Assembly (NCBI RefSeq): GCF_018069805.1
Contig: NZ_JAGPYN010000017.1
Span: 28,376-92,375 of the forward strand
Source of the DNA: Pseudoalteromonas ostreae
GTDB taxonomy: Bacteria > Pseudomonadota > Gammaproteobacteria > Enterobacterales > Alteromonadaceae
Direction of reading: 5' to 3'
Length of the DNA: 64,000 nt
Positions 9,188 through 19,237 of the stretch are shown here, piece by piece (position 1 is the first letter of the stretch; the number at the start of each line of letters is the position of its first letter). The notes under the pieces are model-generated. The model did no database searches. It was not told the origin of the DNA and worked only from the letters and a program-made list of their open reading frames with translations. Both the position numbers and the translations under genes were made by a program.

Positions 9188-11705
9188 TAATGGTGAACAA
9201 ATGTGTGTTGCTAAAGGTTGGCAAGATGCCCCTTTGATAGATAAAAGTACGCTTGAAGATGATTTATCACGCCATTTCTATTATACCCTTGGGCGCGATA
9301 AAGTCGGCAAGTCTCAACTGTATTTGTACAACGCATTAGCGTTGACAATTCGCGATCGATTAGTCGCCCGTTGTCGAGCGACAAAACAGCAAATGCATAG
9401 TGAAAAACGTCGTAAAGCAGCTTATATATCACTTGAGTTTTTAATGGGCCGAGCACTAGGTAATGCCATTTTAAATTTAGACTTAGACGAGCAAGTTAAA
9501 CTTGCACTTACTAATTATTGCGCTCACATTGAGCATGTTGCACAAGCAGAGCATGACGCAGGATTAGGTAATGGTGGTTTAGGTCGCTTGGCTGCGTGTT
9601 TTTTAGATAGTTGTGCGAGTTTAGCGTTACCTGTAATAGGGTATGGTATTCGTTATGAATACGGCATGTTTAATCAGTCAATTGAAAATGGCCATCAAAT
9701 AGAGCAGCCTGATAATTGGTTACGTGAAGGCCACCCGTGGGAGCTGAGCGCACCAGAGCAAGCCAAGCGTGTTAAGTTTTTTGGCCATGTTGAAAGTTAT
9801 ACTGATAAGAACGGACGCATTCATCGCCAGTGGCTAGATACTGAAGATGTATTAGCTGTCCCTTACGATGTACCTATTCCAGGCTATAAAAATGACATAG
9901 TTAACACCCTCAGACTCTGGAAATCAGAAGCCACTGATGAGTTTGATTTAGGTGAGTTTAACGCCGGTAGTTACTCAGAAGCCGTCGCGCATAAAAACCT
10001 TGCCGAACAAATTACCATGGTCCTTTATCCTAATGACAGCAGCGAAAATGGCAAAGAACTACGTTTAAGGCAGCAATACTTTTTATCGTCGGCGAGCTTA
10101 CAAGATATTGTTGCTCTATGGGTATCACAGCATGGTGAAAGCTTTAGTGATTTTGCTGATTTTCATGTTTTTCAACTTAATGATACCCACCCAAGTATTG
10201 CTGTTGCAGAGTTAATGCGATTGCTGATTGATGATTATGACTTAGATTGGGATGCGGCATGGCAGATCACCACAAAAACCATGGCGTATACCAATCACAC
10301 GCTGCTTCCAGAAGCGCTAGAAAAATGGTCTGTATCGTTATTTGCGCGTTTATTACCGCGTATTCTTGAGATAATTTATGAAATAAATGCGCGTTTTCTT
10401 GCTCAAGTTGCGTTGGCGTGGCCGGGTGATGTTGCGAAACAACAAGCATTGTCTTTAATTGAGGAAGGCTCAGAGCCACAAGTACGGATGGCGTACTTAG
10501 CGATTGTCGGCAGCTTTTCCGTTAATGGCGTAGCTGCATTGCATACAGAATTACTTAAAGAAGGTTTGTTTAAAACTTTTTATGAATTGTGGCCTGAAAA
10601 ATTCAACAATAAAACCAATGGGGTAACGCCAAGACGGTGGATAGCTCATTGTAATCCCAAACTCACCCAGTTGATTAGTGAGAAAATTGGTCAAGATTGG
10701 GTGGGAGATTTTGCGCAAATTAGCCAGCTGCGTCGCTATTATGATGATGTTAAATTCCATAAACAATGGCAAAGCGTCAAACTTGAAAACAAACAACGCT
10801 TAGTTGATTTAGTCAAAGCGCGTTGTGGTGTTGAATTTGACACTAGCATGTTATTTGATGTGCAAGTTAAACGAATTCATGAGTATAAACGCCAATTACT
10901 GAATGTGTTACACATTATTCACCTGTATGACCGTATTCGTCGTGGCGATACTGCCAATTTAGTGCCACGCTGTGTATTACTAGGAGGAAAAGCTGCACCG
11001 GGGTATTACATGGCTAAACGCATTATTAAACTAATTAATAATGTTGCTGATGTGATCAATAAAGATCCGCTCGCTCAGCCTTATTTACGCGTGGCATTTT
11101 TACCAAATTATAATGTTACAGCAATGGAAACTATTTGCCCTGCAACGGACTTATCAGAACAAATTTCAACCGCAGGTAAAGAAGCATCTGGCACCGGAAA
11201 TATGAAGTTTATGATGAATGGTGCGCTGACGATTGGCACTTTAGATGGTGCAAATATAGAGATCCGCGATGCAGTAGGGGCTGATAACTTTTTCTTATTC
11301 GGCGCACAAGCTGAACTAATTGAGGGGATCAAACAAAGCTATAACCCATTACATATTATTCATAATACGGCTGACTTACTGAGTGTTATGCAATTACTTG
11401 AAAGTGGGCACTTTAATTTATTCGAACCGGGTTTATTTGACGATATTATTGGTGCAATCAAAAGCCCACATGATCCTTGGTTGGTTGCCCACGATTTTGA
11501 TAGCTTTGTACAAGCACAAAAGGCGGTTGAACACGCTTATCAAAATCAACAACATTGGACGCAGATGAGTATTTTAAATACCGCAGCCAGTGGTACTTTT
11601 TCAAGTGATAGAACGATCAGCCAATACAGTGAAGATATTTGGCATTTGGAAGCATTAACAACATCTAGTTCGGCCGACACAGCCTCAAGCAATAGCAAAG
11701 ATTAA
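9180..11705 (+). CDS. glgP: Glycogen/maltodextrin phosphorylase (GT35)
   Basis: Releases glucose-1-phosphate from alpha-1,4-glucans using pyridoxal phosphate. Of usual length at 841 residues. The pyridoxal-phosphate lysine is Lys676 in EASGTGNMKFMMNGALTIGT, and the family signatures AYISLEFLMGR and GNGGLGRLAACFLDS are present. GAGG nine bases upstream supports the ATG, which overlaps the glgX stop. The last dozen residues are a Ser/Asp-rich tail of no obvious function. Presence in a single operon with synthesis genes means degradation and synthesis enzymes are made together, so flux must be set at enzyme level. Confidence 0.97.
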   Translation: MANNGEQMCVAKGWQDAPLIDKSTLEDDLSRHFYYTLGRDKVGKSQLYLYNALALTIRDRLVARCRATKQQMHSEKRRKAAYISLEFLMGRALGNAILNLDLDEQVKLALTNYCAHIEHVAQAEHDAGLGNGGLGRLAACFLDSCASLALPVIGYGIRYEYGMFNQSIENGHQIEQPDNWLREGHPWELSAPEQAKRVKFFGHVESYTDKNGRIHRQWLDTEDVLAVPYDVPIPGYKNDIVNTLRLWKSEATDEFDLGEFNAGSYSEAVAHKNLAEQITMVLYPNDSSENGKELRLRQQYFLSSASLQDIVALWVSQHGESFSDFADFHVFQLNDTHPSIAVAELMRLLIDDYDLDWDAAWQITTKTMAYTNHTLLPEALEKWSVSLFARLLPRILEIIYEINARFLAQVALAWPGDVAKQQALSLIEEGSEPQVRMAYLAIVGSFSVNGVAALHTELLKEGLFKTFYELWPEKFNNKTNGVTPRRWIAHCNPKLTQLISEKIGQDWVGDFAQISQLRRYYDDVKFHKQWQSVKLENKQRLVDLVKARCGVEFDTSMLFDVQVKRIHEYKRQLLNVLHIIHLYDRIRRGDTANLVPRCVLLGGKAAPGYYMAKRIIKLINNVADVINKDPLAQPYLRVAFLPNYNVTAMETICPATDLSEQISTAGKEASGTGNMKFMMNGALTIGTLDGANIEIRDAVGADNFFLFGAQAELIEGIKQSYNPLHIIHNTADLLSVMQLLESGHFNLFEPGLFDDIIGAIKSPHDPWLVAHDFDSFVQAQKAVEHAYQNQQHWTQMSILNTAASGTFSSDRTISQYSEDIWHLEALTTSSSADTASSNSKD

Positions 11706-11719
11706 TAGGGAGATAAATT

Positions 11720-13021
11720 ATGCCAAGTTATGCAAATCGCTACATAAGTAGTCTGACACGAGAAACCTACGCACTGATTTTAGCAGGAGGCAGAGGTTCA
11801 CGCTTACATGAATTAACAAATTGGCGGGCCAAACCTGCGGTTTATTTTGGTGGCAAGCATCGTATTATCGATTTTCCGCTATCAAACTGTATTAATTCAG
11901 GTATTCGTCGTGTTGGGATTGCCACACAGTATAAATCGCACTCACTGATCCGCCATGTAAACCGCGCTTGGGGCCACTTTAAAAAAGAACTGGGTGAATC
12001 GGTAGAGATATTACCAGCATCACAGCGTTATGGTGAAGAATGGTATTGCGGCACAGCCGATGCAGTGTTTCAAAATATGGATATCATTCGTCATGAGTTA
12101 CCTAAGTATGTAATGATTTTATCTGGCGATCATGTGTACCGTATGGATTACGGCGGCCTATTGGCAAAACATGTAGAAACAGGTGCAGACATGACGGTGT
12201 GCTGCATTGAAGTTCCTTGCGAAGAAGCCGCAGAGACGTTTGGTGTGATGACTGTTGATGAAGAAAAACGAGTGCGTCGTTTTGACGAAAAACCGATAAT
12301 ACCCAGTTCAATTCCTGGTCGTCCTGGAACTTGTTTAGCGTCAATGGGGAATTACATATTTAATACTGAGTTTCTATTTGAACAGCTAAAAAAAGACGCA
12401 GAGAATGAAGGTTCAGGACGTGACTTTGGCCATGATATCATTCCGGCAATTATTGAGGAGCATAATGTATTCGCTTTTCCATTTCGAGAGCCGGGTCATG
12501 ACGGCCAACCTTATTGGCGCGATGTGGGCACACTAGACTCATTTTGGGAAGCAAACATGGAGCTGGTGATGCCAGAGCCACAGCTGGATTTATACGATCC
12601 AACTTGGCCTATTTGGACCTATCAAGAGCAACTACCGCCAGCAAAGTTTATTTTTGATAATGATGACAGACGCGGCATGGCTGTCGATTCAACCGTATCA
12701 GGCGGCTGTATTATTTCAGGTTCGGTGGTTCGTAAATCACTGTTATTTTCTAATGTACATATTCGTTCATACTGCGTCATTGAAGAGTCGGTAATATTAC
12801 CGGGTGCGATTATTCAACGTAATTGCCGCATTCGTCGTGCTATTATCGACCGTGGTTGTGAAGTGCCTGCGGGCGTTGAAATTGGTTTTGATCGCAAAGC
12901 AGACGAAGAAAATGGTTTCAGAGTATCTAAAAAGGGTATTGTGTTAGTGACCCGTGAAATGCTCACAGAACTTTCCAAAAAACTTGAGCGCCAAGAGCGT
13001 GAGAGTAAACAATTAGCTTAA
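11720..13021 (+). CDS. glgC: Glucose-1-phosphate adenylyltransferase
   Basis: Makes ADP-glucose, the committed step of glycogen synthesis. The 433-residue protein has the N-terminal nucleotidyltransferase signature [15 protein letters not shown] and [20 protein letters not shown], which in enterobacterial enzymes carries the activator-contacting lysine. The sugar-phosphate site lies in RRFDEKP and a left-handed beta-helix forms the C-terminus ([20 protein letters not shown]). GGGAG precedes the ATG. The gene lies 14 bases after glgP and 32 bases before glgA. A fructose-1,6-bisphosphate-activated type is likely but inferred. Confidence 0.97.
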   Translation: MPSYANRYISSLTRETYALILAGGRGSRLHELTNWRAKPAVYFGGKHRIIDFPLSNCINSGIRRVGIATQYKSHSLIRHVNRAWGHFKKELGESVEILPASQRYGEEWYCGTADAVFQNMDIIRHELPKYVMILSGDHVYRMDYGGLLAKHVETGADMTVCCIEVPCEEAAETFGVMTVDEEKRVRRFDEKPIIPSSIPGRPGTCLASMGNYIFNTEFLFEQLKKDAENEGSGRDFGHDIIPAIIEEHNVFAFPFREPGHDGQPYWRDVGTLDSFWEANMELVMPEPQLDLYDPTWPIWTYQEQLPPAKFIFDNDDRRGMAVDSTVSGGCIISGSVVRKSLLFSNVHIRSYCVIEESVILPGAIIQRNCRIRRAIIDRGCEVPAGVEIGFDRKADEENGFRVSKKGIVLVTREMLTELSKKLERQERESKQLA

Positions 13022-13053
13022 AATATCATACAGTTGTAGGAAGTAAGATAAAG

Positions 13054-14595
13054 ATGCATGTATTAATGGTTGCGGCCGAAAATGACGCTTTACCAAATGC
13101 CAAAGTGGGTGGTGTTGCAGATGTACTACGAGATTGTCCCAAAGCATTAGCGGAGCTTGGCTTAACCGTTGATGTGGTTATTCCAGATTATGGTTTTTCC
13201 GCGTTAGAGCGTGTGCAATTAGGCACGCTCCATGTGCCCTTTGCCGGATATATCTATGATGTTCAAGTGTGGCAAGTATATGTTGATCAGCAGCAAGTCA
13301 GGCAATTAGTTCTATCACATCCGTTATTTAATCAGCACCATGGCGCTGTATACTGTAATGATGATGGTGACCGACCTTTTGCCACCGATGCCACTAAGTT
13401 TGCATTATTTAATGCTGCAGTGTGTGAAGCGCTATTGCAAGGTGTGATCACCCGTCCCGATGTGTTGCATTTGCATGATTGGCACAGCGCGTGTGTGGCG
13501 GTATTGTTAAAGTTTGATCATCGGTTTGCATCTTTTTCTTCTTTGCGCAGCGTATTTACAGTACACAATATTGCACTGCAAGGGATCCGCCCATTCAAAG
13601 GCGATGATTCAAGTTTGGAAGCATGGTTTCCGGCGTTAAGTTATAACGGCGAGATATTATGCGATCCGCGTTATCCTCATTGCTTTAATCCGATGCGCAG
13701 CGCTATCAATTTAGTTGATAAGATACATTTAGTATCTCCAAGCTATGCACAAGAAGTATTGCAAGCCAGTCAGCCGCATAATGGTTTTTTTGGTGGTGAA
13801 AGCTTAGAGCGGGATTTGAATGATGCGATGACGAACAATAAAGTCGTTGGAATATTAAATGGTTGTGAGTACACGGATCACAATACGCAAACAACCAGTA
13901 TATTATCACAATTATACTTTGAGATAGAGCAGGCATTGTTTGCTTGGATGGCTAAAGATATCAATTTGCAAAGCAGTTACTATATAGCTCATCAACGGTT
14001 ACAGCAGTTTATTGAGCAGCCAGTTAAAGGTCCTTTAGTCACCAGTGTTGGACGCCTAACTGATCAAAAAGCTTTGTTACTGCGCCAACCCTATGAAAAC
14101 CTGCAAGTGCTTGATGCATTGTGTGAAAAGTTAAATGATCAGCAAGGGCGTATGATTATTTTAGGTTCCGGTGATACCGCGCTTGAAAATGTTATCACGG
14201 CCGCCATGGCACGAAATAGTAACCTATTATTTTTAAAGGGTTATGGTAATAAAGTTGGCGAACTACTGTATGAGTTAGGGGACTTATTCTTGATGCCTAG
14301 CTCTTTTGAACCGTGTGGTATTAGCCAAATGCTTGCTATGCGAGTAGGGCAGCCTTGCTTAGTACACCAAGTTGGTGGTTTAAAAGACACTATTACTCAT
14401 TTGGAAAATGGTTTTAGCTTTAGTGGTGATACATTACAAACACAAAGCGAGGCACTAGTAGCGTGTTTTGTCGATACTCTAACTCTCAGACAAAAACAAC
14501 CCAAACAATGGGATGAAATTGTCAGTAATGCTAAGGCTACTCGCTTTACATGGTCTCTCGTAGCAAAGGACTATATCAGTAAACTTTATAATTAA
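13054..14595 (+). CDS. glgA: Glycogen synthase (GT5)
   Basis: Extends alpha-1,4-glucan from ADP-glucose. At 513 residues it is somewhat longer than the roughly 480 of E. coli. The KXGG nucleotide-binding motif is present as KVGGVADVLRD (residues 17-27) instead of the commoner KTGGLADV. TSVGRLTDQKALLL and MPSSFEPCGISQMLAMRVG mark the C-terminal Rossmann domain with its conserved glutamate. It is the last gene of the glycogen operon. No clear hairpin terminator follows in the 117 bases before the next gene, so read-through is possible. Confidence 0.93.
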   Translation: MHVLMVAAENDALPNAKVGGVADVLRDCPKALAELGLTVDVVIPDYGFSALERVQLGTLHVPFAGYIYDVQVWQVYVDQQQVRQLVLSHPLFNQHHGAVYCNDDGDRPFATDATKFALFNAAVCEALLQGVITRPDVLHLHDWHSACVAVLLKFDHRFASFSSLRSVFTVHNIALQGIRPFKGDDSSLEAWFPALSYNGEILCDPRYPHCFNPMRSAINLVDKIHLVSPSYAQEVLQASQPHNGFFGGESLERDLNDAMTNNKVVGILNGCEYTDHNTQTTSILSQLYFEIEQALFAWMAKDINLQSSYYIAHQRLQQFIEQPVKGPLVTSVGRLTDQKALLLRQPYENLQVLDALCEKLNDQQGRMIILGSGDTALENVITAAMARNSNLLFLKGYGNKVGELLYELGDLFLMPSSFEPCGISQMLAMRVGQPCLVHQVGGLKDTITHLENGFSFSGDTLQTQSEALVACFVDTLTLRQKQPKQWDEIVSNAKATRFTWSLVAKDYISKLYN

Positions 14596-14712
14596 TACTA
14601 CTATTTATCATCTTACTAGCTATAATGGATTGAAATAACATTATGATTTAGTTACTTAGTATTATTTTCTATTTGTAACTAACCATCAATAGTCGAGTTT
14701 AAGGGTGAAAAA

Positions 14713-15924
14713 GTGCAAGTATTTGTTGCGCGCCAAGCAATATTTAATCGTCGTCAACATGTTGTTGCCTACGAATTGTTGTTTCGTAATAGCAGTGATA
14801 ATTATTTTCCGGATATTGATGAAAGTGTCGCAACAGCAAAACTGATCATGGAAAATCAGCTTAATTTTGGCACGCGTCATATTACATCAGGTAAAAAAGC
14901 ACTGATTAACATTGGTCCTGATTCCTTAAAGATGGACTTATGTGCATTTTTACCTTCGCAAGATGTGGTACTTGAGCTGCTCGAAACAATTGAGCCGACT
15001 GAAGAAAACTATCAGCTATGCCGTGCGCTATTTCAAAAAAATTTTGTGTTAGCACTTGATGACTTTGTATATGAGCCTAAATGGGAAAGGTTTTTAAAAC
15101 TCGTTAAATTAATCAAATTTGATATTCAAATAACTCCTTTTCAGCAAATTGAACCGCTAATAAAAAGGCTACAAAAATATAAAAAGCTAAAGTTGCTAGC
15201 TGAAAAAATTGAAACTATCGATGATTTTAAAATAGCTCATCAGATGGGGTTTGATTATTTTCAGGGTTACTTTTTTGCCAAGCCGGTAGTCATTCAACAA
15301 AAAGACATTAATATAAATTACGCACTCGCGTTGACGCTTTATGCACAAGTTATGAAAGAGCATCCTGATATCAATGCGATTTCGCGGTTGTTTCAATTAG
15401 ATACGGCGTTAGCATTTAAGTTATTAAGATTGATCAACAGCGGTGTATTTCCTGTCCAAAAAGAAATAGAGTCACTCAAACAGGCTTTAGTTTATTTAGG
15501 CCATGATCATATAAAGAAGTTTGTTAGTTTGATTATTACCGCTCATGTTGCACAAACGAAACCTAACGAGTTGATCAAAATGTGTATTATTCGCGCGCGA
15601 TTTTGTGAGCTGATAGCGAAAAAGATAGCGCCTTCACAAGCAAATAGCGCCTTTTTAATCGGTCTTTTTTCGTTGTTAGATGCAATATTAGATCGACCAA
15701 TGGAGCAATTACTTATACGCTTACCGTTCCCAGAACCAATCAAGGACGCTTTAATGGAAGAAAAAAACACCCTGTATTATATCCTTGCAACAGTGAAAGC
15801 GTATGAATCTGGTAGTTGGTGGGCTATGGAGCAAGCAGTTGTATTTATTAATCTAAATAGCGATTTACTGCCTAAGCTTTATCGGGATGCGTTAGACTGG
15901 TCAAGTACACATCAGCACAATTAA
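14713..15924 (+). CDS. EAL-like plus HDOD signalling protein (YuxH/CdgJ type)
   Basis: The first half (about 1-190) is a divergent EAL domain: the EAL triplet is replaced (AYELLFRN), while the late GFDYFQGYFFAKP signature remains, so phosphodiesterase activity is doubtful. The second half (about 200-395) is an HDOD domain (AISRLFQLDTALAFKLLRLIN). Family members act as regulatory proteins in motility, c-di-GMP and stress signalling without being hydrolases. A GTG start at 14713 is supported by AGGG shortly upstream. It sits 117 bases after glgA and 20 bases before the next gene. Confidence 0.87.
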   Translation: MQVFVARQAIFNRRQHVVAYELLFRNSSDNYFPDIDESVATAKLIMENQLNFGTRHITSGKKALINIGPDSLKMDLCAFLPSQDVVLELLETIEPTEENYQLCRALFQKNFVLALDDFVYEPKWERFLKLVKLIKFDIQITPFQQIEPLIKRLQKYKKLKLLAEKIETIDDFKIAHQMGFDYFQGYFFAKPVVIQQKDININYALALTLYAQVMKEHPDINAISRLFQLDTALAFKLLRLINSGVFPVQKEIESLKQALVYLGHDHIKKFVSLIITAHVAQTKPNELIKMCIIRARFCELIAKKIAPSQANSAFLIGLFSLLDAILDRPMEQLLIRLPFPEPIKDALMEEKNTLYYILATVKAYESGSWWAMEQAVVFINLNSDLLPKLYRDALDWSSTHQHN

Positions 15925-15944
15925 ATAAGTCGAGTTTATCAATA

Positions 15945-17024
15945 ATGCGTAACCAAAATATGGATATTATTCGTGGTCTTGCTGTGCTTGGCTTAATGTA
16001 CATGAATGCCTATTTCTTTGGTTTATTTGAATTTGGTTATGTACCATTACAGTCCCCACCTTTTTCTGATCATATTATTCAATGGTTGAGTCTTAGTGTC
16101 ATTGACGGTCGCTTTCGCAGCTTATTTTGCTTACTATTTGGTGCTGGTTTATACATTCAGTGGCAACGTTATCAGCAAGTTGAGCAATTAAAAAAGCGCT
16201 TAAAAATATTAGCCGTGTTTGGCTTATTACACGGCTTTTTGTTGTGGGCCGGTGATATTTTATTTATCTATGCGTGTGCGGGCTGGTTGGTTATAAGATA
16301 CCTTGACGCGAGTGACGAGATGTTATTAAAACGCGGTTGGCAATTTTTATTATTAGCCGCAGCGATAACTTTTTTGATCGCCCTAGTTGAACCAAAATTG
16401 ACGATATATCGAGATTCGGCTGATTTTTTAGCAAGCTACAATGCTTCACGAGGATCTGCATTCGCTATTTTTGTCAATAATAGTGTGATGTTTCTCGTGA
16501 TGCTCATTGCGCTTCCGCTGATCACTTTATGGATGACAGCAGGATTAATGCTATTCGGTATCTATGGCTATAAAAATAAACTGTTTGAGACTGGTTTAAC
16601 TAAATTATACAAGATCAGAGTATTGATAATTGCGCTGCTGTTGAGTGCTATAAGGATCAGTTTTGAATATCAATCTAGCTTATTTATTAGTGCATTAAAA
16701 GAACCTGTAAGTTGGTTTGCAGCATTATTCACAGCTCTACTAATTATTCATTTTGTGGTGACGCTGACAACAAAATATAACTTCCAACTTATCACTTTTC
16801 AGCGTGTAGGAAGGCTCGCACTGACTTTATATTTAATGCAAACTATTTGCTTGTTATTGTTGTTTAAAGTTTTTTATCCACACTGGGTGTTAAGTTTTAA
16901 TCATTTAGAATATTATGTATTAGTGAGTGGTTTAGTCATTTTTCAACTTAGTTTTAGTGTGATTTATTCATGTTATTTTAAGCAAGGTCCAATGGAATTT
17001 ATTTGGAGAAAGTTATCACGCTAG
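15945..17024 (+). CDS. DUF418/YeiB-like multipass membrane protein
   Basis: A 359-residue protein with about eight to ten hydrophobic segments. The start NMDIIRGLAVLGLMYMNAYFF followed by GRFRSLFCLLFGAGLYIQ matches the opening of DUF418/YeiB proteins, which share an acyltransferase-like membrane fold but whose substrates are mostly unknown. The C-terminal part (FQRVGRLALTLYLMQT) is also typical. It starts 20 bases after the HDOD gene and probably shares its transcript. The function cannot be read from sequence. Confidence 0.75.
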   Translation: MRNQNMDIIRGLAVLGLMYMNAYFFGLFEFGYVPLQSPPFSDHIIQWLSLSVIDGRFRSLFCLLFGAGLYIQWQRYQQVEQLKKRLKILAVFGLLHGFLLWAGDILFIYACAGWLVIRYLDASDEMLLKRGWQFLLLAAAITFLIALVEPKLTIYRDSADFLASYNASRGSAFAIFVNNSVMFLVMLIALPLITLWMTAGLMLFGIYGYKNKLFETGLTKLYKIRVLIIALLLSAIRISFEYQSSLFISALKEPVSWFAALFTALLIIHFVVTLTTKYNFQLITFQRVGRLALTLYLMQTICLLLLFKVFYPHWVLSFNHLEYYVLVSGLVIFQLSFSVIYSCYFKQGPMEFIWRKLSR

Positions 17025-17073
17025 TTTTAAGTGGGCTATGCTCTCTAATAAGTCAGCTTAGTCGGAGTCACAT

Positions 17074-18135
17074 ATGAAATATTTTCTGATCATTATTCTA
17101 GTTGGCTTTACATTCCATTTAAATGCGCAGGATAAATCTTTTTCAGTACTTTTTGTAAACCCCTCCGTTGAAGGTGACCCTTTTTGGGGCAAAGTACAAA
17201 ACATCATGACGGTTGCAGCAAAACAAAATAACATTGCCTTGGATGTGATTTATGGTGAGGGAAACCGCTATATACAACTAGCGGAACTTAAGAAATATTT
17301 ACAGTATCGTGCGTCGCCTGATTATGTGGTACTGCTTAATTATCCCGGAGGCGCAGAACAATCACTGAACCTTTTAGAGCAATACAAAGTGAAATTTATT
17401 ACGCTCGAGCAAACCATTATCGGTGAAGAACGTAACACTATCGGTGATCCTAAGCAGCATTATAAGTTTTGGTTAGGAGAGATATATCACGACAATTTTA
17501 TTGCAGGTAAAAAATTAGCGCAAACGCTGATTACGAGTGCTCAACAACGTAATATAATACCTCATGTTATTGCTATAAATGGCCACTATGGCTCAGAGTC
17601 TGATGCCCGTAGCGATGGCTTAAAGTCGTATTTAACTGAAAATAAGCTTGAACTGAGTCAAACTGTGTATGCCAGCTGGTCAAAACCAGAAGCGATGGAA
17701 AAAACCCGCAAGCTCATTCAGCGTTACCCTCAAACCAATATTATATGGAGCGCGTCAGATTTAATGGCGTTAGGTGCCTACTCTGCGGTAAAAAATGCAG
17801 ATCAAAAAAATTATATTATTGGTGGATTTGATTGGCTAAATGATAATTTACGTTTGATCAAGCAAGGAAAAATCACCGCAAGCGTTGGCGGCCATTTTAT
17901 GATGGGCGGGTGGGCGCTAATAACGCTAGTTGACTTGCACGACGGTATTGATTATTGGCAAAGGCACACCGCCATCGCAATTGACTTAGATGTGATCACC
18001 GCAAAAAATATTGCGCAGTATGAGCATTTGATTGATGTGCAGGATTGGTCATTTATTGATTTTTCTCGCTATCGGTTACAAAGCAAAGGAAATGTAAGCT
18101 ACCAGTTTAACGTAAAAAATTTACGCAAAGATTAG
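17074..18135 (+). CDS. Orphan periplasmic sugar-binding-like protein
   Basis: A 353-residue exported protein. A signal peptide (MKYFLIIILVGFTFHLNAQ) precedes a type I periplasmic-binding fold of the ribose/LsrB group: SVLFVNPSVEGDPFWGKVQ at the front, YKVKFITLEQTI in the middle, and IIWSASDLMALGAYSAVKNA and IIGGFDW in the second lobe. No permease or ATPase gene is nearby, so it may feed a sensor or chemoreceptor instead of an importer; that is inference. It starts 49 bases after the DUF418-like gene. The ligand is unknown. Confidence 0.8.
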   Translation: MKYFLIIILVGFTFHLNAQDKSFSVLFVNPSVEGDPFWGKVQNIMTVAAKQNNIALDVIYGEGNRYIQLAELKKYLQYRASPDYVVLLNYPGGAEQSLNLLEQYKVKFITLEQTIIGEERNTIGDPKQHYKFWLGEIYHDNFIAGKKLAQTLITSAQQRNIIPHVIAINGHYGSESDARSDGLKSYLTENKLELSQTVYASWSKPEAMEKTRKLIQRYPQTNIIWSASDLMALGAYSAVKNADQKNYIIGGFDWLNDNLRLIKQGKITASVGGHFMMGGWALITLVDLHDGIDYWQRHTAIAIDLDVITAKNIAQYEHLIDVQDWSFIDFSRYRLQSKGNVSYQFNVKNLRKD

Positions 18136-18208
18136 CTTACAAGGCAAAATTAACCGCGCAAAAAATGTGGCACTAGTTTAAACTACTGGCCTTTGAAATT
18201 AAGATGAA

Positions 18209-19138
18209 ATGACAATGACAGATTTAAAACGATTAAATAAATTTATTAGTGACACTGGTTTTTGTTCACGACGCGAAGCGGATAAATATATTGAAAATGG
18301 TCGTGTTACTGTCAATGGTATATGTCCGGAAATGGGTGTAAAGGTTGCAAGTAGCGATATAGTCTTAGTTGATGGTAAAGCACTTAAAAATGTGCCTAAG
18401 CGTGCGTACATTGCTTACAATAAACCTGTTGGCATCACCTGTACGACAGAGCGTAAAATTCAAAGTAATATTGTTAAAGCGGTTAACTACCCTGACCGTA
18501 TTTTTCCAATTGGTCGCCTAGATAGACCATCAGAGGGGTTAATATTTTTAACCAATGAAGGCGATATCGTTAATAAAATCCTACGTGCTGGCAATAACCA
18601 CGAAAAAGAATATGTTGTAACAGTAGATAAACCATTAAATCGTCAGTTTGTAAATAAAATGGCTGGTGGCATTCCAATTCTAGATACCGTGACCAAAAAG
18701 TGCAAAGTTACACAAACAGGCTCGCAGCAATTTACTATTGTATTAACGCAAGGTTTGAATCGTCAAATTCGCCGTATGTGTGAGTATTTAGGCTACGAAG
18801 TGGTGACGTTAAAGCGTACTCGTATTATGAATGTTACATTAAAAGGCTTAAAAATAGGGCAGTGGCGTCATTTAACTGAGCAAGAAATGGCAGAAATTAA
18901 TAATTCGATTGCCGATTCAGGTAAAACAGAAGAGTTATCTGTGGATGAAAACAAACAGCCTACGAATACCAGCAAACTAAAGCAAACACGCATGCCTTAT
19001 AAAGAAAATGATAAAAAGAATGAGTTTGCAAAGCATGTCAAACAAGGTCGTTTTGTGTCTAAAAATGGTCAATCAGCTGCTAAGCCAGCTAGAAGAAATA
19101 GCACCACGCGCACAGGCACATTAAGCCTTAAAAAGTAA
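18209..19138 (+). CDS. rluF: 23S rRNA pseudouridine synthase RluF
   Basis: Converts a uridine in helix 74 of 23S rRNA (position 2604 in E. coli) to pseudouridine. An S4 RNA-binding domain ([20 protein letters not shown]) is followed by the RsuA/RluF catalytic domain, with the catalytic aspartate in [17 protein letters not shown] and [19 protein letters not shown]. The last 70 residues are a basic, low-complexity tail rich in Lys, Thr and Asn, a common feature of RluF. Two ATGs lie six bases apart; the first is used here and neither has a strong ribosome site. Confidence 0.92.
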   Translation: MTMTDLKRLNKFISDTGFCSRREADKYIENGRVTVNGICPEMGVKVASSDIVLVDGKALKNVPKRAYIAYNKPVGITCTTERKIQSNIVKAVNYPDRIFPIGRLDRPSEGLIFLTNEGDIVNKILRAGNNHEKEYVVTVDKPLNRQFVNKMAGGIPILDTVTKKCKVTQTGSQQFTIVLTQGLNRQIRRMCEYLGYEVVTLKRTRIMNVTLKGLKIGQWRHLTEQEMAEINNSIADSGKTEELSVDENKQPTNTSKLKQTRMPYKENDKKNEFAKHVKQGRFVSKNGQSAAKPARRNSTTRTGTLSLKK

Positions 19139-19228
19139 AACGCTGAAATAATACTCCTTGGGCCATAACACAGAAGCTGAGATAAAGTTCAGGTTATTTA
19201 TTTAATAAAAAGGAGTATGAAGCGTTTT
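19137..19228. terminator. Long interrupted inverted repeat between convergent genes
   Basis: AAAACGCT (19137-19144) and ATACTCCTT (19151-19159) have exact complements in AAGGAGTAT (19210-19218) and AGCGTTTT (19221-19228). The two-part stem encloses about 50 bases and is followed by a T-rich run on the + strand. It lies between rluF and the convergent binding-protein gene. A transcription end point for either or both is the plain reading; the large enclosed region is unusual for a simple terminator. Confidence 0.45.
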
Positions 19229-19237
19229 ATTTTTGTA

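Noticed and set aside
18174..18185. TAGTTTAAACTA palindrome before rluF as an operator
   Set aside because: An AT-rich 12-mer of this kind is expected by chance here, and no supporting half-sites or conserved neighbours were seen.
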